Shown here piece after piece: positions 23,302-33,448 of a stretch of 64,000 nucleotides of DNA. The DNA lies in assembly GCF_029962835.1 (NCBI RefSeq), contig NC_080577.1:3534001-3598000 (forward strand). The letters run 5' to 3'. Position numbers and translations under genes: made by a program. Origin of the DNA: Magnolia sinica (Eukaryota; Streptophyta; Magnoliopsida; Magnoliales; Magnoliaceae). Every line of letters starts with the position of its first letter. The first letter of the stretch is position 1. A model generated the notes under the pieces. It had not been told where the DNA came from. It saw only the letters and a list, made by a program, of their open reading frames with translations, and did not search any database.

Positions 23302-26300
23302 GAGTGCAGATCCTCTGCCTCCCGGAGGCAGGAACTCCCTGCCTCCAGCGTTTTCATTGGTCAACGTCACTGCAAGTGCCACCTCATTAATTTTTTAAAT
23401 ATATTAGAAAAAGTACATTTAATAAAAACTATAACGGAGACGTTAAACGAAGCTGTTTGCATGCTGAGTACGGTAAGCGTAACGAGTACAGTCTGTGGAG
23501 CCCACCGTCAATGTCATTCTAGCATTGTATAAACTCCATCCATCCCTTTTATCATCTAATTTTAGGATTTTACAACAAAAATTAATCATATCCAAAGATC
23601 AAGTAGACCACACTACCTGAAACAGTATGAATTGAATTCTACCGTTGAAAAGTTTTTGGGGCCCACGGAAGTTTTATATTAAGATGATATTTGTTTTTGC
23701 CATTCATCCATGTCTTTGTGACCGTATGAACAGTTTGAATGAAAAATAAGAATCATTAGGGGCTAAGAAACACTTCAATGGTGAAAATCAATACTTCTAT
23801 TATTTCCTTTGGTATGGTCTAGTTGAGCTTTTGATATACTTCAGTTTTAGGCTCAACTCCTAAAATGATCTGAAAAAACAGATGGACGGCGTGGATAAAC
23901 CACATGAATTCACAGTAGGCCCAATAGAGTTTACTTAGTACAAAATTACTCGGTATGCAATCCGATTTCATGTTAGACACGGATTTCTGTGAAAGTACAG
24001 TAAGATCCTACGCAAGGATTCCGAATGGGCCCACTGCGACGTTTGTGATAAATCCAACCCGTTCATGCATTTTTAGATATCATTTTAGGACATCATACCA
24101 AAACTAATGAATATACAAAACTCAAATGGGCCACATGAGAGGAAACAGTGGGGATTTAGTGTCCACCGTTGAAATATTTATATGGCCACAAAAGTTTTGC
24201 ACCGGTCTAATATTTTAGTGTTTTCACTTCATCCTAGTAAAAATGACCTTATAAATAGTTTGGATGGCATATAAACATCAAGAGGCCCAGGAAGGTTTCA
24301 ACAGTAGGAATTTCTTTCCCCATTGTTTCATCTTGTATGGCCCAGTTGAGTTTTTGATTATCCTAATTTTTTGTTACATGTCTTAAAATGAGCTCTAAAA
24401 ATGGATGAATGGATTGGAATTCTTATAAACATCACGGTGGACCCCACCATACATCCCAGCGCTGGAACTTCATGCAAAAGGCTTTCCCCAGTGAATCCGC
24501 GTCCACGATTTCCATTGGAAACGTATTGGCTACTCCGCTGCCACTTGGTGCTATGTGGGCCCACCATGATGTATGTGTTTCATCCATGCTGTCCATCTAT
24601 TTTTCTAGATCATTTTATGGTCTGAGACAAAAAATGAGGTATAACCCAATCTCAAGTGGACCACATTACATGAAACAGTGTTAAATGAACGTTAACCATT
24701 AAAAACTTTTTGGGGACCATTAAAGTTTTGGATCAAGCTGATCTTTGTTTTTTCCCTTCACCTGGGTCTTTATGACCAAACCAACAGATTGGATGTCAAA
24801 TAAACAGTACGGTGGGCCTTAGGAGGACTTTAATGATGGATATCCAATCACCATTGTTTTCCTGTGGTGTGGTCCATATGAGATTTATATCCCTCTCATT
24901 TTTGGGATCAACCCCTAAAATTATATGTAAAAATAGATTAACGGAATGGATGAAACACATACATCATGGTGGGGAAGTGATGTCACCCATTTATATGGGT
25001 CCAACTATGATGTATGTTTTGTATCCACACCGTCCATCCATTTGGAGAGATCATTTTAGGGCATGAGCCAAAGAATGAATCAGATCCAAAACTCGAGTGA
25101 ACCCCATCACAGAAAATAGTGGAGAGAGTCACACCTACCATTTATTACAACTGAATCCAATCCAAACTTTGTTACTTTGTCTACTGAACCCTGTCACTTT
25201 GTACTGTAATCCCGTCACTTTGTCTACTGAACCTCGTCACTTTGTACTGCAATTCCGTCACTTTGTCTACTGAACCACGTCACTTTGTATTGCAACCCCG
25301 TCACTTTGTCTACTGAACTCCGTCACTTTGTACTGCAACATCGTCATGTTGTCTACTGTACCCCATCACTTTGTGTTGCAATCTCGTTACTTTGTCTAGT
25401 GAACCCCATCATTTTGTACTGCAACCTCGTCACTTTGTCTACTGAACCCCGCCACTTTGTCTAGTGAACCATGTCACTGTCTAGTGAACCTCGTCACTGT
25501 CTAGTGAACCCCATCACTTTGTACTGCAACCCCGTCACTTTGTCTACTGAACCCCATCACTTAGTACTGCAACATCGTCACTTTGTCTACTGTACCTAGT
25601 CACTTTGTGCAACAACCTCGTCACTTTGTCTACTTTACCTCGTCACTTTGTGAAGTATCCCGTCACTTTGTGATGGGGTTTTACTAGACACAGTGATGGG
25701 GTTAAGTAGAGTTATTGGACAAAGTGATGGGGTTAAGTATGGTTACTGGACAAAGTGACGGGGTACAGTAGACAAAGTGACTGGGTACAGTAGACAAAGT
25801 GACGACGTTGAAGTACAAAGTGATGGGGTTCAGTAGTCAAAGTGACGGGGTTACAGTACAAAGTGATGGGGTTCACTAGACAGTGACGGGGTTGCAGTAC
25901 AAAGTGACAGGGTTCACTAAACAAATTAATAGGGTTCAGTAGACAACGTGACAGGGTTGCAGTACAAAGTGACGGAGTACAGTAGACAAAGTGACGAGGT
26001 TGCAGTACAAAATAATGGGGTTCAGTAGATAAAGTGATGAGGTTGCAGTACAAAGTGACGACGTCACTAGACAAAGTGATGAGATTGCAACACAAAGTGA
26101 CGGGGTACAGTAGACAAAGTGACGGAGTATAATAGACAAAGTGACGATGTTGTAGTACAAAATGACGGAGTTTAGTACATAAAGTGACGGGATTGCAGTA
26201 CAAAGTGACGGGGTTTATTAGACAAAGTGACAAGGTTGCAATACAAAGTGACGGGGTTCAGTAGACAAAGTGACGGGGTTGTAGTTCAAAGTGACGGGGT

Positions 26301-28181
26301 TCAGTAGACAAAGTGACGCGGTTTGGATTGGATTCAGTCGTAATAAATGGTGGGCGTGACTCTCTCCACAGTTTTCTATGGTGGGGTCCACTCGAGTTTT
26401 GGATTTGATTCATTTTTTGGCTCATGCCCTAAAATGATCTCTCCAAATGGATGGATGGTGTGGATACAAAACATACATCATAGTGGGACCCAGATAAATG
26501 GGTGACATCACTTCTCCACTATGATGTATGTGTTTCATCCATTCCGTTAATATATTTTTACATATAATTTTAGGGTTGATCCCAAAATTGAGAGGGATAT
26601 AAATCTCATATGGACCACACTACAGGAAAACAATGGTGATTGGATATCCATCATTAAAGTCCTCCTAAGGCCCACCGTACTGTTCATTTGACATCCAATC
26701 TGTTAGTTTGGTCATAAAGACCCAAGTGAAGGGAAAAATCAAAGATCAGCTTGATTCAAAACTTTTATGGTCCCCAAAAAGTTTTTAATGGTTAACGTTC
26801 ATTCAACACTGTTTCATGTAATGTGGTCCACTTGAGATTGGGTTATACCTCATTTTTGGTCTCAGACCATAAAATGATTTAGAAAAATAGATGGACGGCA
26901 TGGATGAAACGCATACATCATGGTGGGCCCACATAGCACCAAGTGGCAGGGGAGTGGCCAATAAGTTTTCAATGGAAACCATGGATGTGGATTTACTGGG
27001 AAAAGCGTTTTGCATGAAGTTCTAGCGCTGGATGTATGGTGGGGTCCACCGTGATGTTTATAAGAATTTCAATCCATTCATTCATTTTTAGAGCTCATTT
27101 TAAGACATGTAACCAAAAATTAGGATGATCAAAAACTCAACTGGGACATACAAGATGAAACAGTGGAGAAAGAAATTCCTACCGTTGAAACCTTTCTGGG
27201 CCTCTTGATGTTTATATGCCATCCAAACTGTTTATAAGGTTATTTTTACTAAGATGAAGTGAAAACACCAAAATATTAGATCGATGCAAAACTTTTGTGG
27301 CCATATAAATATTTCAACGGTGGACACTAAATCCCCACTGTTTCCTCTTGTGTGGCCCATTTAAGTTTTGTATATTCATTAGTTTTGGTATGACTTCCTA
27401 AAATGATATCTAAAAAGGGATGAACGGGTTGGATTTATCACAAACGTCGCAGTGGGCCTATCTGGAATCCTTGCACAGAATCTTTATTGCAATAGGCTTT
27501 GGCAGGAAATTCGCGTCTAAAACGTGAAATCGGATTGCGTACCGAGTCTTATCGTACTGAGTAAACTCTATTAGGCCATTGTGAATTCATGTGGTTTATC
27601 CACGCCATCCATCCGTATTTTCAGATCATTTTAGGAGTTGAGCCCAAAATTGAAGTATATCAAAAGCTCAAGTATACCATATCAAAGGAAACAGTGGAAG
27701 TATTGATTTTCACCATTGAAGTGTTTCTAAGCCCCCAATGGTTTTTATTTTTCATCCAAACCCTTCGTAGGAACACAAAGACATAGGTGAATGGAAAAAA
27801 CAAATATCATCTTGATATAAAACTTTCATGTGCCCCAAAAACTATTCAATGGTAGAATTCAATTCACACTGTTTCAGCTGGTGTGGTCCACTTGATCTTT
27901 GGATATGATTAATTTTTGTGGTTTTAGATGATAAAAGAGATGGATGGAGTTGCACGAATGAGAATAACGGTGGGCTCCACAGACTTTACTCACTACGCAT
28001 ACCGTACTGAGGTACTCAGCGCGCAAACCGCTTTCGTTTAACGTCTCCGTTTTAGTTTTTATTGAATGTACTTTTTCTAATATATTTAAAAAATGACGAG
28101 GTGGCACTGACAGTGACGTTGACCAATGAAAACGCTGGAGGCAGGGAGTTCCTGCCTCCGGGAGGCCGAGGATCCACACTC
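23302..28181. mobile_element. Giant inverted-repeat (foldback) element 2
   Basis: Near-perfect mirror architecture over 4,880 bp. Ends: GAGTGCAGATCCTCTGCCTC on the left and the complement of GAGTGTGGATCCTCGGCCTC on the right. Each terminus also contains the short palindrome 'gcctcccggaggc'. Arms of about 1.85 kb (23,302-25,150; 26,335-28,181) each hold three and a half copies of the ~400-bp hairpin module in the same order. The apex is a 1.2-kb minisatellite that changes strand at about 25,670. Arm identity looks about 90-95%. There is no coding capacity. No flanking target duplication is recognisable (left flank 'tatatcaaa', right flank 'agaaatcat'). Best guess: non-autonomous foldback or Mutator-like transposon. 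Confidence 0.78.
25160..26330. repeat. Apex minisatellite, alternating 21-22-bp units, inverted at centre
   Basis: Units of 'ctactgaaccccgtcactttgt' and 'actgcaaccccgtcactttgt' alternate, giving a ~43-bp dimer. From about 25,670 the same units run as the reverse complement ('acaaagtgacggggttcagtag'). The long minus-strand open frame here is a by-product of the repeat length and not a gene. Confidence 0.92.
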
Positions 28182-29184
28182 AGAAATCATTTGTCTAATC
28201 ATAATTTATGGTCCACCCAGCAAGTTACTTCCAACCTTTCATATGAGTGTGACATTCAACTTATCTAATTGGGGTCACCTTGTGCAAAAATGAGTCACAT
28301 CTACCCATGGCATGGTCTCATTTGTGTTTCATTATCTATGGATGGCTAATTTTTGTTTTCTAGGGTGTGGCTCACCTGATGAGTTGATGGGTTTGATTTT
28401 TACAGAAAGTGGTCATCGCGGTGAGACCAATTAGGGTTGGATGTTGCACGTACATAATAAGTTGAAAGTGTTCTATGGGCAGATATCAAACTACGGTTCA
28501 AAAGAACTTACAAATGTTGCCATCAATCCCACGTCATGGCATACGTCTGCCATCAATCCCACGTCATGGCATACGTCTTCCACTATTTAAACTTTCTTGG
28601 CAACAACCAACGCCATTAAAAAGCCAGTCAAACTAAAACAGCGACGGATATCAACCACCCTCTTCTATTTAATAATAAGGAACTATTCGATGGGATTATT
28701 AGATACTCTGGCAGAGTCTGATGCCTAATGCACGGGCAATCAAAAATTGTAGATGTGGCAAAAGTTAGCTCAAATTACACCAAGTCTTGGAAACCACTGT
28801 GACTCATTAACAGTTCCAAATTCAGTTTGGTTGGGCGATCCTGACCTCTGAAATGTGGACGCTTGTTTGTTGAAATATGATTATGGGATAGTTTTTTCAT
28901 TTTTAGCCGTCCAATATTTAGATACCTATGTAAGTGTAATTTTTTGTTCGTGATACATACAAATGCATACAAAAATTTGAATAGTTTAATTTGAATTACT
29001 TGTACCCAGTATATGCAGTTTTCAATTAATTTCTTAGGGCCTGTTGTATACCACCAAATAAGTTGCTTTTTAACTTGTTTTAAGTCATTATATTACTTTA
29101 TTCACTTAAATTAGTTTGATAAATATCATTATAAAAGTAACTTGAGTGTCCAAAGCTACTCTTCTCCGTAAGAAGTAATGTGGA
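28182..29184. other. Intergenic, repeat debris
   Basis: Holds a diverged 'ggtccacccagc...gtggctcacctgatga' repeat (28,200-28,400) and half of a probable MITE at 29,035-29,150 ('ggcctgttgtataccacc...aagtaacttgag'). No gene seen. Confidence 0.5.
28520..28579. repeat. Perfect 30-bp tandem duplication
   Basis: A 30-bp unit beginning 'gccatcaatcccacgtcatg' occurs twice head to tail, apparently without mismatch. This suggests a recent slip. Confidence 0.95.
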
Positions 29185-29915
29185 GCGGGTCGCGGACAGT
29201 TTCACGGCAAGATGGATCAGAAAAGGCCCGGTCGACGATAGAAGTGATCCGGACCGTCAGACCTTAGATCGGGCGTATCTCGCAATCCAGAATGAGTTAT
29301 CTGACGTAAAATATATAATTTTGGGGTAGAACGAGCTACTTTAGCCAACCAACCCAGCTACGCCCGGTTACGCAGTTCGGAATTGCAAAAAACCCCTGGA
29401 TCGACGGTTGTTTTCCTGTTTTAATTTCATTTTTACTATAAATAGTAAGTTTTAGTTTGGTTATAACTCTTCATCCGTCAGGCTTTAGGAGTTGCGCCCA
29501 ATGTGAAAAGAGCTTAGAATAATTAGGAAAACAATTTGGTGAAGTCAAATAGGACACTATTTTTGGCCGAAAACCTTGCGCACTAGTAGACATCATGACC
29601 GTCTATAAATAATAAGTTTACTATTTATAGTAAGTCGCGGATTCTATGAGTTTGAGTTGTAGTTTGATTCTTATTTCTTTCCCATTGCTTAGTACCCCTA
29701 TTTAAAGGGTTGTGAACTCGTTTTTATTTATCAATTAATCAATTTCGAATTTATTAGAGTTTGTTTTTATTTTTTGCTTTCTTTCCTTATCAATTAATCA
29801 ATTTCGAATTTATTAGAGTTTGTTTTTATTTTTTGCTTTCTTTCCTCGTGGATTCGAGAGGTCTCTGCGAGGAGTCCAGAGAAGCTCCGTGAATTCGGAG
29901 TAGTTATCCTCATCA
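29185..29915 (+). repeat. Repeat family G, copy 1 (probable solo LTR or LTR-type fragment)
   Basis: Shares ordered blocks with the reverse-strand copies at 41,915-42,430 and 50,280-50,790: 'ggagcgggtcgcggacag', 'agtgatccggaccgtcag', 'tttaggagttgcgcccaa', 'gtcaaataggacacta', 'ataaatagtaag', and 'gaagctccgtgaattcggag' then 'tagttatcc'. No coding sequence. LTR-like by length and AT-rich 3' part, but the ends and class are not proven. Confidence 0.6.
29729..29846. repeat. Perfect 59-bp tandem duplication
   Basis: A 59-bp unit starting 'tatcaattaatcaatttcg' is present twice in a row within repeat G copy 1. It is absent from the other copies. Confidence 0.92.
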
Positions 29916-30007
29916 TGTTCATCCCTGTGTCAATATATTTTTTTCTTTTTCTTTTTTCTTTTGCTTTTTTCAATAGTTTTTCTACTTCTATCTCTCTCAT
30001 GCTCTAT

Positions 30008-30377
30008 GTCAAGGACCCACATGATGGACGGCGTGCATCACAGGTGGGTCCCACATGATGAATGATCCCATATTAACATAGGCCCACATAATAGATGGTC
30101 CACATCAAAGGTTGCCCCTCTAATGATAGATAGAGTACATCAAAAGCGTGCCGATATGATGGACAACCCACTTCAAAGGTGGGGCCTACATGATGGACAA
30201 TGCACATTAAAGGTGGGATCCACATGATGGGCAATGGACATTGAAGTGAGGCTCCATATGATGGATGTCCCACATCGAGGTGGGGCCCACATGATGAATG
30301 ACCAACATCCAAGGTGAGCATGTATGATGAGCAACCCACATCGGGGCCCACATGATGGACAATCCATATCAAAGGTG
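30008..30377. repeat. Degenerate ~30-bp tandem array
   Basis: About ten to twelve imperfect units of the form 'cacatgatggacaacccacatcaaaggtggggcc'. The array resumes at 30,802-30,968 after an inserted MITE, so it was once continuous. Confidence 0.8.
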
Positions 30378-30384
30378 GGCTTCA

Positions 30385-30801
30385 TGGACGCGGGTTGCGT
30401 CCTATCCTTGCCTGTCTCTAGCCACAAACAAGCAGTTCTGTGGGCGGTCCCACCGTGATGTATCTGTTTATCCACATCGTCCATCTCTTCTCTCATATCA
30501 TTTTAAGGTATGTCAAAAAAAAAGAAAAAAAAAAGAGGCAGATCCAACGCTCAAGTGGACCGCACTAAAGATGACTCTTGCATTTAATGCTTTATGCATT
30601 TAATGCAACCTAAACTTATCATTTGGTGTGGTACACTTGAGCGTTTGATCTACCTCATTTTTGTGCACATACCTTGAAATGATATGAGATAAGGGGTGGA
30701 TGGCATGGATAAACAGATACATCACATCACAATGGGCTTGCCCACAAAACTACCTATTCATGGCTAGAGACGGGCGGGGTTAGGATACAATCCGCGTCCA
30801 G
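30385..30801. mobile_element. Complete hairpin MITE, founder module of the window's main repeat family
   Basis: Inverted ends TGGACGCGGGTTGCGTCCTA and the complement of TGGACGCGGATTGTATCCTA. Mirror symmetry continues inward through 'tctctagcca', 'gatgtatctgtttatccac' and 'aacgctcaagtg' to a centre at 'gcatttaatgctttatgca'. So the entire 417 bp folds into one hairpin. It is flanked by 7-bp direct repeats GGCTTCA at 30378-30384 and 30802-30808, and it interrupts a tandem array. This is the cleanest copy of the 'GTGGGCCCACCATGATGTATGTG' family. No open reading frame. Superfamily unproven; hAT or Mutator-like are the candidates. Confidence 0.85.
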
Positions 30802-30808
30802 GCTTCAT

Positions 30809-30968
30809 ATGATGGATGACTCACATCAAGGTGCACCCCACATGATAGCGGTCCACATCAAAGGTCAGCCCTAATGGTGAGTGGCTCACATCCAAGGCAG
30901 ACCACACATGGTAGATGACCCACATTGAAGGTGGGGCCCACATGATTGACAGTCCATATTGTGGATGT
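30809..30968. repeat. Continuation of the ~30-bp tandem array
   Basis: About five more imperfect units ('tcatatgatggatgactcacatcaagg' type) after the MITE. Confidence 0.75.
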
Positions 30969-32147
30969 TGAATCGCATGCGGAGTCATCACTAGCTAATT
31001 ATTTAGATTTTCACATTCGGCTAAACCTTGTAAAAAAAATTTAAATAAGGAATCAGAGGATCTCTATCCTAAAATGATTCTTGATCTACTACCGAAAATT
31101 ATGGATAAGAGACCACGATGATAAAAAGGGAATGTGTTAGGCACTCTCTCTGCCCGAACAAGCATACGATCTACACTTTACATGAAAAGACAAAATAGCA
31201 GGGATTAAGTCAATTCTTGTTCAGAAATAATGAAAGTATGTGTAATACATTGTGGCGATGTGATGCCTATAACAAGCGATGGACTGAGTCAGACAAGTCT
31301 GTGAGACTCACCCACTTGGAGAAGTAGTCGAAGCCTAGTTAGTTTGAGTTTTTTATGAGAAAGATTTGGTCTATCAGTGAGTCATAGAGCATACACTTGT
31401 ACTGCTAGACCAGTGGGTGAGTTGGAGTTAAGAGGATGATGCACGATACTAATGCAAGTATGAATGAAGTTGATAAGAGTTGAATGGGTAGTGGGTGAAT
31501 GAGTTTATTGTAAAGGTTGCCTTGAGTGTATTGGATCGGCCTCTCGGCTGCTTGGATGGTTAAAATTAGGACTTGATTTATGCTAGAAGGGCTTCCTCTC
31601 TTACACTCTCCCTCTCCTTGGTAGATGGATGAGCCAGATCCCACTCTCATTCTGTCACTCTTCTCTTTCTTAGGCTCTCTTGGTAAATGGTGAGTGTTAA
31701 AAGATAATTTGAAAATAAAATGGGAAGGGCTATTTATATGATTTTGGAATGGATTTTTGCTCATTTTTGAGAAGTTTAGGGGTGAAAAGGCTCTCTAAGG
31801 ACTAGGATTAGCAGCATGAATGAGAGCACCATGTGGCATAACATGTATGGTTTGATAAGGTGACAAAAGGGTGTAATTTTGAATAAAAGTGACGGTGGGG
31901 TCATTCCACCCTAGTGAGTTGCTCCATGCATGCTTGCTAAAGTCACCTTCCCACCTAACCCCACAATAAAATGATGTGGGGTTCCATGTGGTGAGCAGCA
32001 CTTCATATGCTACCCATTACGTGGGTGGGTCGTACTACCCATTACGTGGATGGGGCCGTATTTTTTGCAGGGGTCTTCTATGGGATGGTATTTCTCCACT
32101 AGTCTAGTTGAATTTTTCTTATTATAGTTTTAAATCAAGTGGAGGAT
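30969..32147. other. Old repeat DNA; PPT-like end before LTR2
   Basis: 30,970-31,180 resembles the 'ggagtc...gaatcagag...gtgttaggcac' region often found at the edge of Ty3/gypsy TAT/Ogre-type elements (low confidence). 31,400-31,800 is unclassified. Two near copies of 'tacccattacgtgg' lie near 32,011-32,050. The last ~25 bp ('taaatcaagtggaggat') match the polypurine tract that precedes LTR3, so LTR2 is preceded by a retrotransposon 3' end. Confidence 0.45.
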
Positions 32148-33448
32148 TGTTGCAAAAATAATGATTTTTATAAAATATATTTTAATAATAAAAAATAATA
32201 TATGATATATAAAGTTGTTTTGGAAAAACACCATTTTGTGAGTTTTTAGAAATAGTCCCACATGGGAAAGGGAAGAGAAGAAAAAATGGTTTAAATGAAA
32301 ATAGTGGAGTATTATAATATTTACTCACATAGTTCAAGGACTATGGACCTTGCATGTTCCAGTGCGTAGCACTGGAACACCTGTGCTCACACTCAGACTC
32401 AGACTCAGACTCAGACTCAGACTCAGACTCGGTTACGGTCACGGTCACGGGCTCGGGCTTGGTGCGAGGGCGTGGGCATATGAGGCAGTGTGGCTGTAGA
32501 GGTGCTAGTGGTGCACTTTTCACTTCGCACGTCTGCATCGTGTCGCAGAGGGTCACTCCTTCGTAACCTTGAGTGAACGTGTGCGAGTCACGATGCGACT
32601 AAGTGGCTAAGACGGGTGACTGGTTGACAGAAAGACTAGAGGACTGGGAGAGATATCCCTCAGTATATATAGAGGGACTGAAAAGAGTTGTTGCAGCAGA
32701 AACTGTAACAGCTGTGCCATTAGTGTAGAGACTAGCTGTAACTGCTGCATGGCTAGCCCAACAGCTAGAAAACGGCTAACTGTTGTCTCACAATAGTCAG
32801 CATGCAGCAGATTAATGGCCATGCATAACAGTAAAAAAACGGCCATAAAACAGCTAGTTTTTCAACAGTCAGAAATGGCTTAATGGATCTGGACCATAAC
32901 CCCTTAGCCACCATAGCTTATAAAAGGAGAGTCTGGATGGGTTTTCAAACCATCTCTCAACCCACTCCAGCAGACCCATACGAATTGAGACACAGCTCAC
33001 TACTTCTCTCCAATACTCCACTGGTTCCAGCAAGACAGCAAGGGTTGAACCTTTGCTAGAAGAACAGACCAACGGTGTGGTCTAGAATGGTTCATCGTAA
33101 CCAGTGGCTGAAGAACTAACCAGTGCAGTGGTCTAAATCAAAAGGAATTTCTTCTCTTTCTTTCTTATTTGGGATTTTTTCTATATTGTATTTCTGTCAG
33201 ATAGTGTATACAAGAGTTTCATTTGGTAGGCCTTCGTGTTTGCTGAACGTAGACCCACACCAGGCTCATTGTATCGTAGAAGTGATTTGCCTGTAACCTA
33301 TCAGCATACTCAATCCATTTGAGTAGGGGCAAATAACGCTTTAAGGACAACGTTTTCAGACGAGCTTTAACATGTCCTTATTTAAGCTAATTTTACTTTT
33401 CGGTTTCCATATTATACAGAAATTATATTAATCTGTATAATCTCAACA
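32148..33448 (+). mobile_element. LTR2, 5' LTR of copia element 1 (1.30 kb)
   Basis: TGTTGC...CTCAACA, matching LTR3 at about 93% over the ~530 bp compared by eye. A TATATATAG box lies at about 32,664-32,672. A GACTCA hexanucleotide run lies at about 32,391-32,432. Confidence 0.9.

Noticed and set aside
25733-26233. 166-codon open frame on the minus strand (repeated HFVLQ/VTLCC motifs)
   Set aside because: It lies wholly in the 21-22-bp minisatellite; periodic peptide, no family similarity, and an open frame follows from the repeat lengths.
23302-28181. Target-site duplication for foldback 2
   Set aside because: 8-11-bp windows on both sides (tatatcaaa / agaaatcat) do not match under any nearby boundary tried.
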